A stretch of 64,000 nucleotides of DNA from Serratia nevei (GCF_024160145.1 NZ_JAMYWQ010000005.1:62001-126000); one strand, 5' to 3'; counted from the first letter of the stretch, positions 15,825 through 26,117 are shown. The notes: a model not told the origin generated them from the sequence alone. Program-made: numbers and translations.

Positions 15825-16589
15825 ATGGAAACGCGGCGCGAAGAACGTATCAACCGGTTAGTTCAGGCGTTAAAACGCGCTGACAAGATCCACCTGAAAG
15901 AAGCCGCCGTGCTGCTTGGGGTCTCGGAGATGACCATTCGCCGCGATCTGAGCGCCGAACCGGCGGCCGTGGTGCTGCTCGGCGGCTATGTGGTGACCGC
16001 TCCGCGCAGCAACGGCGTGACCAACTACTTCGTTTCCGATCAAAAAGCCAAACAGGTGACGGAGAAACGGCGCATCGGCATGCTGGCGGCGCCGTTGATC
16101 AATGCAAACGACACGGTGTTTTTCGACTGCGGCACCACCACACCGGCTATCATCGACGCCATTGCCGACGAGCTGACCTTCACCGCCGTCTGTCATTCGC
16201 TGAACACCTTCCTGGCGCTGCAGGACAAACCGAACTGCAAAGTGGTCCTGTGCGGCGGTGAGTTCAAGCCGAACAACTACATCTTTTCCAGCGTCAGCGG
16301 CCGCAACGAGCTCGATCACATCTGCCCGAACATCGCCTTTATCTCCGCCGCCGGCCTCAGCCTGCAGCACGGCGCCACCTGCTTCAACTTCGACGAGCTG
16401 GAGATGAAGCATCGCGCCATGGCGATGGCGCAGCAAAAGATCCTGGTGGCAGACCACAGCAAGTTCGGCAAAACCAAACCGGCCTGCATCGGCCCCCTGA
16501 CGCAGTTCGATCGGGTGATCACCGACCGCCAACCGGACGCCGACTTCATGGCGTTCTTCAACGACAACGCCATCGCTACCCGCTATTAA
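15825..16589 (+). CDS. deoR: Deoxyribonucleoside regulon repressor DeoR
   Basis: A 254-residue DeoR-family repressor, closely following E. coli DeoR itself (METRREERINRL, LLGVSEMTIRRDL helix-turn-helix, VVLLGGYV, FFDCGTTTP, CYSLNTF-like CHSLNTFLAL, ATCFNFDELEMKH, VDHSKFGK). The C-terminal sugar-phosphate sensing domain is complete. I chose ATG 15825, where similarity begins; the frame is open upstream from TTG 15756 but those residues do not fit. It lies 154 bases after deoC and may share its message. Confidence 0.94.
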   Translation: METRREERINRLVQALKRADKIHLKEAAVLLGVSEMTIRRDLSAEPAAVVLLGGYVVTAPRSNGVTNYFVSDQKAKQVTEKRRIGMLAAPLINANDTVFFDCGTTTPAIIDAIADELTFTAVCHSLNTFLALQDKPNCKVVLCGGEFKPNNYIFSSVSGRNELDHICPNIAFISAAGLSLQHGATCFNFDELEMKHRAMAMAQQKILVADHSKFGKTKPACIGPLTQFDRVITDRQPDADFMAFFNDNAIATRY

Positions 16590-17568
16590 TCCGCCTTCTG
16601 CGCCGTCGGAACCGGCGGCGCGCCGCTGCAATCCCCCTCTTTCCCCGCCCAAAGATGAACAAATAATGCGCAATCGATTCGCGCTTTTCGCTTATCCTCA
16701 CGCAACATCAGGTTAATAAAATGCAACAGGTCACCCGAGTGATTATTTTCTCGCCGGATAAACCGGCTGTCGGCTGGGTGAATTAACGACTATTTATGGC
16801 TTTTATATGATAAATCGTGCCAAAGGCCGGGATGTTTAAATAAACGGCGGTTTACGCGATTGCAGCAAATATCGCCAAAACCTGTTAGCTATCTGTTATT
16901 TATATGATGAATGGTTACGCATTTTTATCCGCTAACCACGTAAGTAATTCCCCCTCGTTATTAGCAGTGCTTTTCAAATAAAAACAATTAAAAACAAATA
17001 GATAATTGACATTTAACTTAAAAACACAATGTGATCTACGTCACTAAAACTGCTTAATCCGGGTTTTTCGCTAGATCCAAAACCACGCATAAAATATATT
17101 GCTCGGCTTGTTGCTGAGCGCAGCGCTTTATCCGGCTGATTATTGTACAAACCGCATAATCGCAGAAATTTTTATGAGAGTGTTCTCAGCACAAAATCTT
17201 ACACAAATGTGCAACAAATGCGCGAAAAATCGATAAAAAAGCATGTAACTGCACATATTGCGCATTTGAGAGCAGGATCACGGTTGTTTCTACTGTAAAT
17301 CGTTATCTTGCCGCCAACAAAAATCGACAGGCAAAGACCTGTCGGCAGCGGTAACGACTTTTATCGCCCGTGACGGTGAAAAGTCTTTAGTGAATTACCC
17401 GGCGCTGTGCCTTGGTAATGAACACAATAAACAACCAGGGGGACGCCAAAACATCCCCGCAAGCAACACCTGATTCTTACCGCAAGCGTTGCCTGAATAG
17501 GACGTTTGACGGTTTAACCTTAAGTTTTGCCTTTTAATTTTAAATTCGTGTTCACTTCGGAGATATTT
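16590..17568. other. 979-bp AT-rich control region upstream of sdaC
   Basis: No coding frame is convincing. It holds a good CRP-type site (17030-17045), AT-rich tracts around 16780-17020, and two successive hairpins near the gene: CGACAGG/CCTGTCG at 17325-17344 and GACTTTT/AAAAGTC with inner pairing at 17356-17385. The region could hold a small RNA gene, but no Rho-independent terminator is clear within it. Confidence 0.55.
17030..17045. promoter_or_regulatory. CRP-binding site upstream of sdaC
   Basis: TGTGA TCTACG TCACT matches the TGTGA-N6-TCACA consensus in nine of ten defined bases. It sits in AT-rich DNA about 525 bp before the sdaC ATG. E. coli sdaC is CRP-activated, which supports the call. 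Confidence 0.7.
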
Positions 17569-18867
17569 ATGGACACTACACAGACCGGCACAATTGCCTC
17601 TGCGGCCTCGGGCTCCAGCAGTACCTGGCGTAAAACGGATACCATGTGGATGTTGGGCCTGTACGGCACCGCCATCGGCGCAGGCGTCCTGTTCTTGCCC
17701 ATCAACGCCGGCATCGGCGGTTTGATTCCTCTGATCATCATGGCCATCATCGCATTCCCGATGACCTTTTTTGCCCACCGCGGCCTGTGCCGTTTCGTTC
17801 TGTCCGGCAAAAATCCCGGTGAAGACATCACCGCCGTGGTAGAAGAACACTTCGGCATCACCGCCGGTAAGCTGATTACCCTGCTGTACTTCTTCGCCAT
17901 CTACCCGATTCTGTTGGTTTACAGCGTGGCGATCACCAACACCGTCGACAGCTTCATCACCCACCAGTTGGGCATGACATCACCACCGCGCGCCATCCTG
18001 TCGCTGATCCTGATCGTCGGCCTGATGACCATCGTGCGCTTCGGTGAGCAGGCCATCGTAAAAACCATGAGCATCCTGGTCTTCCCGTTCGTCGCGGTGC
18101 TGATGCTGCTGGCGGTGTATCTGATCCCTAACTGGACCGGCGCCATCTTCGAAAACGTGTCGCTGTCCGGCAGCGGTACCGGCATGGGGCACGGTCTGAT
18201 CATGACCCTGTGGCTGGCGATCCCGGTCATGGTGTTCTCCTTCAACCACTCGCCGATCATCTCCGCCTTCGCCGTGGCCAAACGCGAAGAGTACGGCGCA
18301 GACGCCGAGAAGAAATGCTCCCGCATTCTGGCTTATGCGCACATCATGATGGTGCTGACCGTGATGTTCTTCGTGTTCAGCTGCGTGCTGAGCCTGACGC
18401 CGGAAAACCTGGCGGAAGCCAAGGCGCAGAACATCTCGATTCTGTCTTACCTGGCTAACCACTTTAACAACCCGATGATCGCGTACATCGCGCCGGTTAT
18501 CGCCTTCGTCGCCATCACCAAATCGTTCCTGGGCCACTACCTGGGCGCGCGTGAAGGCTTCAACGGCCTGGTTGCCAAGTCGATGAAGAGCCGCGGCAAA
18601 ACCGTCAGCACCGCCAAGCTGAACCGCATGACCGCTATCTTCATGCTGGTGACCACCTGGATCGTCGCCACCCTGAACCCAAGCATCCTCGGCATGATCG
18701 AAACCCTGGGTGGCCCAATCATCGCCATGCTGCTGTTCCTGATGCCGATGTATGCCATCCGTAAAGTGCCTGCCATGCGCAAGTACAGCGGCCACATCAG
18801 CAACGTGTTCGTGGTTGTGATGGGTCTGATTGCCATCTCTGCTATCGTGTTCAGCCTGCTCGGCTAA
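17569..18867 (+). CDS. sdaC: Serine:proton symporter SdaC
   Basis: A 432-residue inner-membrane transporter with 11-12 hydrophobic segments, following E. coli SdaC almost residue for residue ([81 protein letters not shown]). It imports L-serine with protons. ATG 17569 has a GGAG site. It is followed by sdaB, so uptake and deamination of serine are encoded together; CRP control is likely. Confidence 0.97.
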   Translation: MDTTQTGTIASAASGSSSTWRKTDTMWMLGLYGTAIGAGVLFLPINAGIGGLIPLIIMAIIAFPMTFFAHRGLCRFVLSGKNPGEDITAVVEEHFGITAGKLITLLYFFAIYPILLVYSVAITNTVDSFITHQLGMTSPPRAILSLILIVGLMTIVRFGEQAIVKTMSILVFPFVAVLMLLAVYLIPNWTGAIFENVSLSGSGTGMGHGLIMTLWLAIPVMVFSFNHSPIISAFAVAKREEYGADAEKKCSRILAYAHIMMVLTVMFFVFSCVLSLTPENLAEAKAQNISILSYLANHFNNPMIAYIAPVIAFVAITKSFLGHYLGAREGFNGLVAKSMKSRGKTVSTAKLNRMTAIFMLVTTWIVATLNPSILGMIETLGGPIIAMLLFLMPMYAIRKVPAMRKYSGHISNVFVVVMGLIAISAIVFSLLG

Positions 18868-18875
18868 TCACGTCC

Positions 18876-18899
18876 GGCCGGCGCCGCTGCGCGCCGGCC
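18876..18899 (+). repeat. GC-rich hairpin between sdaC and sdaB
   Basis: GGCCGGCGC and GCGCCGGCC form a perfect nine-pair stem with a six-base loop and no T-run. It may stabilise the upstream message or lower sdaB expression. Confidence 0.6.
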
Positions 18900-18959
18900 C
18901 TCCCGCACTCCCCCATTTCCCGTATTCACCGCCTGAAACCTGAAGAAGGAGGCGAGACC

Positions 18960-20327
18960 ATGGTCAGCGTTTTCGATATTTTCAAAATTGGCATCGGCCC
19001 ATCCAGTTCCCACACCGTTGGCCCGATGAAAGCCGGCAAACAGTTCGTCGACGATCTGATCGCCCACCAGCAGCTGCAGGACACCACCCGCGTGGTGGTC
19101 GACGTGTACGGTTCGCTGTCGTTGACCGGTAAAGGCCACCACACCGATATCGCCATCATCATGGGCCTGGCCGGCAACTTGCCGCACGACGTAGACATCG
19201 ACAGCATTCCGGGCTTTATCCGCGACGTCGAACAGCGCGGCCGCCTGCCGCTGGCCAACGGCCATCACGAGGTGGATTTCCCGCTGCACGGCGGCATGAA
19301 CTTCCACAGCGACAACCTGCCGCTGCACGAAAACGGCATGCGCATCCGCGCCTTCGCCGGTGAGCGCCTGCTGCACAGCAAAACCTATTACTCGATCGGT
19401 GGCGGTTTCATCGTCGACGAAGAGCACTTCGGCCAGTCCGCCGAAGGTGCCACGCCGGTGCCCTACCCGTTCAAATCGGCGCACGATCTGCAGCAGCATT
19501 GCAAAGACACCGGGCTGTCGTTGTCCGGCCTGGTGATGCAGAACGAGCTGGCGCTGCGCAGCAAGGCGGATATCGACGCGCACTTTGCCGACGTCTGGCA
19601 GGTGATGAGCGCCGGTATCGAACGCGGCATCAACACCGAAGGCTTGCTGCCCGGCCCGATGAAAGTGCCGCGCCGCGCCGCCGCGCTGCGCCGCATTCTG
19701 GTGACCGGCGACAAGAACAATATCGACCCGATGAACGTGGTCGATTGGATCAACATGTTCGCGCTGGCGGTCAACGAAGAGAACGCCGCCGGTGGCCGCG
19801 TGGTCACCGCGCCGACCAACGGCGCCTGCGGCATCATCCCAGCGGTGCTGGCTTACTACGACAAGTTCATCCGCCCGGTAAACGCCAATTCCTACACCCG
19901 CTACTTCCTGGCGTCCGGCGTGATTGGCGCGCTGTACAAGATGAACGCCTCGATCTCCGGTGCCGAAGTGGGTTGCCAGGGAGAAGTGGGCGTAGCCTGT
20001 TCGATGGCGGCGGCCGGGTTGACCGAGCTGCTGGGCGGCAGCCCGGCGCAGGTGTGCATCGCGGCGGAGATCGCCATGGAGCACCATTTGGGGCTGACCT
20101 GCGATCCGCTCGCCGGCCAGGTTCAGGTGCCCTGCATCGAACGCAATGCCATTTCCGCCGTCAAGGCGGTCAACGCCGCACGCATGGCGATGCGCCGCAC
20201 CAGCGAACCGCGAGTTTGTCTGGATAAGGTGATCGAAACCATGTACGAAACCGGCAAAGACATGAACGCCAAATACCGCGAAACCTCCCAGGGTGGGCTG
20301 GCGATCAAGGTCGTGGCCTGTAACTGA
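18960..20327 (+). CDS. sdaB: L-serine dehydratase (iron-sulphur, SdaB type)
   Basis: A 455-residue single-chain L-serine ammonia-lyase that turns L-serine into pyruvate and ammonia. The beta domain starts [26 protein letters not shown]; the alpha domain has [15 protein letters not shown] and the cluster-binding cysteines in [16 protein letters not shown] and [18 protein letters not shown]. The AGGAGGCGAG site is very strong. The 92-base gap to sdaC holds the GC hairpin. Together with sdaC it forms a serine-use unit. Confidence 0.96.
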   Translation: MVSVFDIFKIGIGPSSSHTVGPMKAGKQFVDDLIAHQQLQDTTRVVVDVYGSLSLTGKGHHTDIAIIMGLAGNLPHDVDIDSIPGFIRDVEQRGRLPLANGHHEVDFPLHGGMNFHSDNLPLHENGMRIRAFAGERLLHSKTYYSIGGGFIVDEEHFGQSAEGATPVPYPFKSAHDLQQHCKDTGLSLSGLVMQNELALRSKADIDAHFADVWQVMSAGIERGINTEGLLPGPMKVPRRAAALRRILVTGDKNNIDPMNVVDWINMFALAVNEENAAGGRVVTAPTNGACGIIPAVLAYYDKFIRPVNANSYTRYFLASGVIGALYKMNASISGAEVGCQGEVGVACSMAAAGLTELLGGSPAQVCIAAEIAMEHHLGLTCDPLAGQVQVPCIERNAISAVKAVNAARMAMRRTSEPRVCLDKVIETMYETGKDMNAKYRETSQGGLAIKVVACN

Positions 20328-20331
20328 TAAA

Positions 20332-20357
20332 CCAAGGGCGCCGAATGGCGCCCTTGG
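20332..20357 (+). terminator. Hairpin after sdaB
   Basis: CCAAGGGCGCC GAAT GGCGCCCTTGG is a perfect 11-pair stem with a four-base loop, three bases after the sdaB stop. It has no T-run, but the next hairpin follows directly. Confidence 0.65.
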
Positions 20358-20370
20358 ACCGCTGACAAAG

Positions 20371-20401
20371 AAAGGAGAAAAAACGTGTTTTTTCCTCCTT
20401 T
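20371..20401. terminator. A/T-flanked hairpin, likely bidirectional terminator
   Basis: AAAGGAGAAAAAA, CGTG and TTTTTTCCTCCTTT pair with one bulged base. The A-run on one side and T-run on the other allow termination from both directions between sdaB and dacC. Confidence 0.65.
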
Positions 20402-20496
20402 GTGATCATCAGCCTAAAATCAACAAATTGATTTTCCTTATTTTTTAATCTTGCCTTCCGTAAGGCCGGCAACATCATCAGGTTTATCATTTATCT

Positions 20497-20520
20497 CAAG
20501 GGCGCCAAACGGCGCCCTTG
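20497..20520 (-). terminator. Hairpin after dacC, copy of the post-sdaB hairpin
   Basis: CAAGGGCGCC AAAC GGCGCCCTTG is a ten-pair stem with nearly the same arms as the hairpin at 20332-20357, 165 bases away. It lies 26 bases after the dacC stop on the minus strand. Confidence 0.6.
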
Positions 20521-20546
20521 TCATTAGATGAGGCTGAACAGAATAT

Positions 20547-21752
20547 TCAGCCAAAGATCCCGCCGAACCACTGGCTCAGCTTCATCATCACCATATCCCA
20601 AATGCGGCTGAAGAAGTTGCCCTCTTTCACCTCTTGCATCACCACCAGCGGGTGCTGTTCGATGGTCTTGCCGTCCAGCTGGAAATCGATGGTGCCGACC
20701 ACCTGGTTTTTCGCCAGCGGCGCTTCCAGCGTCGGCTGGGTCAGCTTGTAGCTGGCCTTCAGGTTTTTCATCTGCCCTTTCGGAATGGTGACCGAGGCGT
20801 CTTTCGCTACGCCGAGCGGCACTTCGCTGACGTCGCCGAACCACACTTTCTGGGTGACGAACGGCTTATCGGCCTTGATCGGCGTCGCGGTTTCATAGAA
20901 GCGGAAGCCCCAGGTCAGCAGCTTTTCGCTTTCGCTAAAGCGCACGCGATCGCTCGGCGCGCCCAGCACCACCGAGATCAGGCGCATCGGGCCGTCTGAA
21001 GCCGACGCCACCAGGTTATGGCCGGCGCCGCTGGTGTAACCGGTCTTGATGCCGTCGACGCTCAGGTTGCTGCTCCACAGCAGGCGGTTGCGGTTAATCT
21101 GGCGGATCTTGTTAAAGGTGAATTCTTTTTCTTTATGCAGCGCGTATTCGTCCGGCACGTCGCGGATCAGCGCCTGGCTCAGCAGCGCCATGTCGCGCGC
21201 GGTGCTGTACTGCCCTTCCGCATCCAGACCGTGCACCGTCAGGAAGTGAGTATTCTGCAAGCCCAGGGATTTGGCGTAGTTGTTCATCAGGCCGACGAAC
21301 GAATCCTGGCTGCCCGCCACGTAGTCCGCCAGCGCGATGCTGGCGTCGTTGCCCGACTGGATCACGATGCCCTTATTCAGCTCCAGCACCGGCACCTGAT
21401 CGCCCGGCTTGATGAACATCAGCGAAGAACCGCGCAGCGCCGGATTACCGGGCGCCCAGGCGTCTTTGCCGACGGTGACCATGTCTTCCGGCTTGATCTT
21501 GCCGGCCTTGATCGCCTGGCCGATCACGTAGCTGGACATGATCTTGGTCAGGCTGGCGGGATCGAGACGGGTGTCGGCATTGCCTTCGGTCAGCACCTTG
21601 CCGTTGTTGTAATCCATCAGAATGTAGGCCTTGGCGTCTACCTGCGGCGGCGCTGGCGGCTCGGCCGCATGCACAGCCGGTGCGGCCAGCAACAGGATGC
21701 CTACGCTGAAGGTCAGTTTTTTCAGGGAAGTGGATAAGTTTTTTTTCATCAT
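20547..21752 (-). CDS. dacC: D-alanyl-D-alanine carboxypeptidase, PBP6 (DacC) type
   Basis: A class C low-mass penicillin-binding protein of about 401 residues. It has a signal peptide ending AVHAAE and the active-site motifs SLTK, SGN and KTG (in [15 protein letters not shown]). The C-terminal beta domain is followed by the amphipathic anchor [22 protein letters not shown] region, which holds the protein on the periplasmic membrane face. Similarity to E. coli DacC is stronger than to DacA or DacD ([33 protein letters not shown]). It trims the terminal D-Ala of pentapeptides. MM at 21752/21749 gives two possible starts. Confidence 0.93.
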   Translation of the reverse strand: MMKKNLSTSLKKLTFSVGILLLAAPAVHAAEPPAPPQVDAKAYILMDYNNGKVLTEGNADTRLDPASLTKIMSSYVIGQAIKAGKIKPEDMVTVGKDAWAPGNPALRGSSLMFIKPGDQVPVLELNKGIVIQSGNDASIALADYVAGSQDSFVGLMNNYAKSLGLQNTHFLTVHGLDAEGQYSTARDMALLSQALIRDVPDEYALHKEKEFTFNKIRQINRNRLLWSSNLSVDGIKTGYTSGAGHNLVASASDGPMRLISVVLGAPSDRVRFSESEKLLTWGFRFYETATPIKADKPFVTQKVWFGDVSEVPLGVAKDASVTIPKGQMKNLKASYKLTQPTLEAPLAKNQVVGTIDFQLDGKTIEQHPLVVMQEVKEGNFFSRIWDMVMMKLSQWFGGIFG

Positions 21753-22218
21753 GACGTCGCCAGAGTGTCCATTCAAACCATTGAAATAGCGTTAACTTTC
21801 AAACATGTTCACGTTTTAAGCCAACCAGCGAGAGTGGCCCGGTGCGCGTGTGCCGGCCGCAACCCCCTGCGGCGCCCGTAGCGGGTCACACAACGCTCCG
21901 AAAATGCCCTTGCTGTGAGTTTATGTGATTTATCTTATTTTTGCAGGGTTTAGCGTGAATTTTCAGCATTTTTACATAACTGTACGCAGGCCCCCGGCTA
22001 TCGTTCAAAAAAACGCCGCAACGCCGGTTTTTACGCCCACTAACGGCTACACGGCCAAGCATCTGCACCGCTAAACATCTGAGCCTCTATACGTCTAAAA
22101 AAGATTAATATATTCCATAATGGCATATGGAACCGTTATTTGTTCTTTTTAAAGCGCTTATCCTCAGCGCTATCATCCGCACAAAGACTTTTATACCGAA
22201 TAATCCTGGAGATGAGTC
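21753..22218. other. Divergent promoter region between dacC and the transsulfuration genes
   Basis: This 466-bp gap holds no convincing gene. A GC-rich stretch at 21850-21890 and an AT-rich part near 22080-22200 are seen; the latter probably carries the promoter of the cystathionine beta-synthase gene. No operator was recognised. Confidence 0.5.
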
Positions 22219-23586
22219 ATGGCGATACCCCATTCCGTCATCGAGATGATTGGCAATACCCCGATGCTGGAACTGACCCAGTTCGATACCGGCCCGTGCC
22301 GGCTGTTCGTCAAGCTGGAGAACCAAAATCCCGGCGGCTCGATCAAAGACCGCGTGGCGCTGTCGATGATCGAACAGGCCGAGCGCGACGGCAAGCTGCA
22401 TCCGGGTGGCACCATCATCGAAGCCACCGCCGGCAATACCGGCCTGGGGTTGGCGCTGGTGGCGGCGCTGAAAGGTTATAAGCTGCTGCTGGTGGTGCCG
22501 GACAAGATGAGCCGCGAGAAGATCTTCCACCTGCGCGCGCTGGGCGTGGAAGTGCTGCTGACCCGCTCGGACGTCGGCAAGGGGCATCCGGCTTACTATC
22601 AGGATTACGCCAAACGCCTGGCCGAAGAGATCCCCGGCGCCTTTTATATCGATCAGTTCAACAACCCGGCCAACCCGGCGGCCCATACCACCACCACCGC
22701 CCCTGAACTGTGGCGGCAGATGGAACATGAGGTGGACGCTATCGTGGTTGGCGTCGGCTCCGGCGGCACGCTGGGCGGGCTGAGCCGCTATTTCGCCGAC
22801 GTGTCGCCGCAGACGGAATTCGTGCTGGCCGACCCTGCGGGTTCAATACTGGCCGACTATCTCGACAGCGGCCACATCGGCGAAGCGGGCAGCTGGCTGG
22901 TGGAAGGCATCGGCGAAGACTTCGTCCCGCCGCTCAGCGACTTTGACCAGGTTCGCCACGCTTACCGCATCGGCGACGCAGAAGCCTTCACCACCGCGCG
23001 CGATCTGCTGCGCAAGGAAGGCGTGCTGGCGGGATCGTCCACCGGCACCCTGCTGGCCGCCGCACTGCGTTACTGCCGCGCACAGACCGAACCCAAGCGG
23101 GTAGTGACCTTTGTCTGCGACAGCGGCAACAAATACCTGTCTAAAATGTATAACGATCACTGGATGCTGGAACAGGGCCTGCTGAGCAAACCGCAGCACG
23201 GCGATCTGCGCGATCTGATCGCCTACCGCCACGACGAAGGCGCCGCCGTTTCCGCCGCGCCGGACGACACCTTGGCGATCGTGCACGCCCGCATGCGGCT
23301 GTATGACATCTCGCAGCTGCCGGTGCTGGAAGGCGATCGGGTGGTCGGCCTGATCGATGAGTGGGATCTGCTGAACGCCGTGCAGGCCGACGCCGCCCAC
23401 TTCAGCCTGCCGGCCAGCAGCGCCATGACCAAGCGCGTCCATACGCTGCAAAAAGAAGCCGGCTACGACGAATTACAGGCCACCTTCAACCATGGCCACG
23501 TCGCGGTGGTGCTCGACGGCGAGCGCTTCCTCGGCCTGATTACCCGCACAGACGTGCTTAACGCCTGGCGCCAAAAATTACGTTAA
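22219..23586 (+). CDS. Cystathionine beta-synthase (PLP domain plus CBS pair)
   Basis: A 455-residue PLP enzyme. The first about 320 residues are of the cysteine synthase fold: the PLP lysine in NPGGSIKDRVAL, the TAGNTG loop, and VGVGSGGTLGG for phosphate. The C-terminal about 130 residues carry two CBS-type motifs (VSAAPDDTLAIVHARM-LYDISQLPVLEGDRVVGLIDEWDL and MTKRVHTLQKE...LGLITRTDVL). This is the layout of cystathionine beta-synthase, which joins homocysteine and serine. The next gene, 12 bases on, supplies the second step. Confidence 0.87.
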   Translation: MAIPHSVIEMIGNTPMLELTQFDTGPCRLFVKLENQNPGGSIKDRVALSMIEQAERDGKLHPGGTIIEATAGNTGLGLALVAALKGYKLLLVVPDKMSREKIFHLRALGVEVLLTRSDVGKGHPAYYQDYAKRLAEEIPGAFYIDQFNNPANPAAHTTTTAPELWRQMEHEVDAIVVGVGSGGTLGGLSRYFADVSPQTEFVLADPAGSILADYLDSGHIGEAGSWLVEGIGEDFVPPLSDFDQVRHAYRIGDAEAFTTARDLLRKEGVLAGSSTGTLLAAALRYCRAQTEPKRVVTFVCDSGNKYLSKMYNDHWMLEQGLLSKPQHGDLRDLIAYRHDEGAAVSAAPDDTLAIVHARMRLYDISQLPVLEGDRVVGLIDEWDLLNAVQADAAHFSLPASSAMTKRVHTLQKEAGYDELQATFNHGHVAVVLDGERFLGLITRTDVLNAWRQKLR

Positions 23587-23598
23587 TAAGGACCCATT

Positions 23599-24744
23599 AT
23601 GGCCAAGTTTGATACGTTGACCGTTCACGCCGGTTACACCCCGGACGCCACCGGCGCCGTGATGCCGGCAATTTACGCCACCTCCACCTACGCCCAACCG
23701 GCGCCGGGCGAGCATACCGGCTACGAATACTCCCGCAGCGCCAACCCGACGCGCACCGCGCTGGAAAGCGCCATCGCCGAACTGGAGGGCGGCAGCCGCG
23801 GCTACGCCTTCGCCTCCGGCCTGGCGGCCTGCTCCACGGTGCTGGAGCTGCTCGATAAAGACAGCCACCTGATCGCGGTGGACGACCTGTACGGCGGCAC
23901 CTATCGCCTGCTGGAAAAGGTGCGCAGCCGTACCGCCGGCCTGCGCGTCACCTACGTATCACCGGCGGATCTCGCCGGGCTGGAACAGGCGATCGAGCCG
24001 GATACCAAAATGATCTGGGTGGAAACCCCGACCAACCCCTTGCTGAAACTGGCGGATCTGAGCGCCATCGCCGCGATCGCCAAAAAGCATCAGCTTATCA
24101 GCGTGGCGGATAACACCTTCGCTTCGCCGTATCTGCAGCGTCCGCTGGATCTGGGCTTTGACGTGGTGGTGCACTCCGCCACCAAATACCTCAACGGCCA
24201 CTCCGACGTGGTGGCCGGCGTCGCGGCGGTGGGGGCTAACCCGGCGCTGGCGGAACAGCTCGGTTTCCTGCAAAACGCGGTCGGCGGCATTCTCGATCCG
24301 TTCAGCAGCTTCCTGACGCTGCGCGGTATCCGCACCCTGGCCCTGCGCATGCAGCGCCACAGCGACAGCGCGCTGCGCATCGCCCAGTGGCTGGAGAGCC
24401 AGCCGCAGGTGGAAAACGTCTACTACCCCGGCCTGCCGAGCCACCCGCAGCACGCGCTGGCGGCGCGACAGATGACGCGCTTCGGCGGCATGATCTCGGT
24501 GCGGTTGAAAGGCGACGACGCCTATGCGCGCCGGGTCATCAAACGTTCGCGTCTATTCACCCTGGCGGAAAGCCTGGGCGGTGTGGAGAGCCTGATCAGC
24601 CAGCCGTTCAGCATGACGCACGCCTCCATTCCGTTGGAACAGCGCCTGGCAACCGGCATCACGCCGCAGCTGGTCCGCCTGTCGGTGGGGATTGAGGATG
24701 TGGAAGATCTGATCGCCGACCTGCAGCAGGCGCTGGCGGAATAA
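23599..24744 (+). CDS. Cystathionine gamma-lyase/synthase family PLP enzyme
   Basis: A 381-residue Cys/Met-metabolism PLP enzyme. Seen are YEYSRSANPTRTALE, YGGTYRL, ETPTNPLLKL, the PLP lysine in VVHSATKYLNGHSDVVAG and SLGGVESLISQP near the end. By sequence alone it could be a gamma-synthase (MetB) or gamma-lyase. The close upstream cystathionine beta-synthase makes the lyase direction likely: cystathionine to cysteine, the second step of reverse transsulfuration. The two genes form an operon closed by a strong terminator. Confidence 0.85.
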   Translation: MAKFDTLTVHAGYTPDATGAVMPAIYATSTYAQPAPGEHTGYEYSRSANPTRTALESAIAELEGGSRGYAFASGLAACSTVLELLDKDSHLIAVDDLYGGTYRLLEKVRSRTAGLRVTYVSPADLAGLEQAIEPDTKMIWVETPTNPLLKLADLSAIAAIAKKHQLISVADNTFASPYLQRPLDLGFDVVVHSATKYLNGHSDVVAGVAAVGANPALAEQLGFLQNAVGGILDPFSSFLTLRGIRTLALRMQRHSDSALRIAQWLESQPQVENVYYPGLPSHPQHALAARQMTRFGGMISVRLKGDDAYARRVIKRSRLFTLAESLGGVESLISQPFSMTHASIPLEQRLATGITPQLVRLSVGIEDVEDLIADLQQALAE

Positions 24745-24765
24745 TCGCCCGAATCAATCGCCATC

Positions 24766-24792
24766 AGCCCGGCCGGTGCGCCGGGCTTTTTT
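24766..24792 (+). terminator. Rho-independent terminator of the transsulfuration operon
   Basis: AGCCCGGC and GCCGGGCT form an eight-pair stem around a short loop, followed by six T. It separates this operon from the facing oxygenase gene. Confidence 0.85.
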
Positions 24793-24803
24793 GTGCCTGA
24801 TGT

Positions 24804-25829
24804 TCAGACGCCGATGACGTCCCGATAAAAGCGCTGTGCCACATCGGGGTGGGAACGGATGCGGCCTTTCAGGTAGTTATACCCTACGTCGCGCAGCAGC
24901 GGGTTGAGCGGATCGCTGGCCGGGCCGCGCGCCTGCGCCGCCAGCGACGGCGGCAGTTGATACAACGGCACCACCGCGTCCAATCGCGCACCGAGGAAGA
25001 AAGCGATCGACAGCCTGTCGCGCCCCGCCGGCGGCGTTTCCACCCGATGCACCGTGGCGCGCAGATAGCCGTTGGTCGCCAGTTCCAGCAGCTCGCCGAT
25101 ATTCACCACGAAGGTGTCCTCACGCGGCAGGGCGTCAATCCACCGCCCTTCGCTCACCTCCACCTGCAGCCCTTTTTGCTCGTCCTGCAGCAAGAAGCTG
25201 AGAAAGCCGGAGTCCTTGTGCGCACCGACGCCCTGTGCGCTGCCCGTAGCGTCCCGCCCCGGGTAGCGAATCAGTTTGATGTGTTCGTTGGGCTTCTCGC
25301 CGTACAAGCGATCGAAAGCCTGCTCCGGCAGCGACAGCGCCAAAGCGAAAGCGCGCAGCAGCCGCAGCGACATGGCGGTCATCGCCTGTTGCCACTGCAG
25401 CAACAGCGGTTTCAGCGTCGGCAGCGCCGCCGGCCACTGGTTTGGCCCCTGCAGACGCGCCCAGCGCGGGGTGTCGTCAGACAGCGTCAGCGCCGGGCGT
25501 TCGGTGCCGATATCGAACTGCTCGCGCCAGTCCGGCTGGCCACGCGTCAGCTCCGCCGCCGCCCGGTTGTAACCACGAAAGTGCGGCGAATGCACCATCT
25601 GCACCGCCAATTTGTCGGCTTCCGGCAGCGCGAAAAATTGCCGCGCGCCCTGCTGCAGCCGCGCATTCAGCGCACTGTCCACGCCGTGCCCGCGCAGATA
25701 GAAAAAGCCGACGTCGCGGGCCGCCGCGCGCAAATCGTCAAGAAAGGCGCGCCGCCGGCGCGCATCGCCGTCAAGCTGCGAAAGATCCAGCAGCGGCAGC
25801 GTCTTCAGCGTCGTCAGGTGCGTCATCAT
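24804..25829 (-). CDS. Isopenicillin N synthase-like 2-oxoglutarate/Fe(II) oxygenase
   Basis: A 341-residue oxygenase of the plant/fungal-type DIOX family. The N-terminal domain has LPLLDLSQL and VGFFYLRGHGVD; the jelly-roll core has the iron ligands H and D in VGAHKDSGFLSF and the distal H in ATVHRVETP, with the 2-oxoglutarate R-x-S in RDRLSIAFFLG. Substrate is unknown; relatives in bacteria act on small molecules or remain unassigned. Two Met codons open the frame. The facing transsulfuration operon gives no clear link to its role. Confidence 0.82.
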   Translation of the reverse strand: MMTHLTTLKTLPLLDLSQLDGDARRRRAFLDDLRAAARDVGFFYLRGHGVDSALNARLQQGARQFFALPEADKLAVQMVHSPHFRGYNRAAAELTRGQPDWREQFDIGTERPALTLSDDTPRWARLQGPNQWPAALPTLKPLLLQWQQAMTAMSLRLLRAFALALSLPEQAFDRLYGEKPNEHIKLIRYPGRDATGSAQGVGAHKDSGFLSFLLQDEQKGLQVEVSEGRWIDALPREDTFVVNIGELLELATNGYLRATVHRVETPPAGRDRLSIAFFLGARLDAVVPLYQLPPSLAAQARGPASDPLNPLLRDVGYNYLKGRIRSHPDVAQRFYRDVIGV

Positions 25830-26117
25830 GCGGTTCCTCTTCTTCTTCCCCGATCGCTATCGGGCTGCCGTACAGGCGAATAATCAACATTGTCTCTCCC
25901 CGGCGGGTGGCTGCGTTTGCCTCATAGTTATCACCGCGCTGGCCGGGGCGGCCAATATTGTTGCGTTCTAAGTTATGCAAACGTTCAACAAACTGTCGCA
26001 AAAGCGTCATCATTGTTTCTTATGCTCTGCGCAATTTCGCCGACGCCGCTGGCTGGCGATGGGCGCTATCCGCTATCCTGTAAACGACCTCATACCCTGC
26101 CTGCCGGAGAAATACTG

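Noticed and set aside
24849-25883. A 344-codon plus-strand open frame
   Set aside because: It is the complement of the 2OG-Fe(II) oxygenase gene, which has all iron-ligand motifs; the plus frame is Arg/Gln-rich without any domain.
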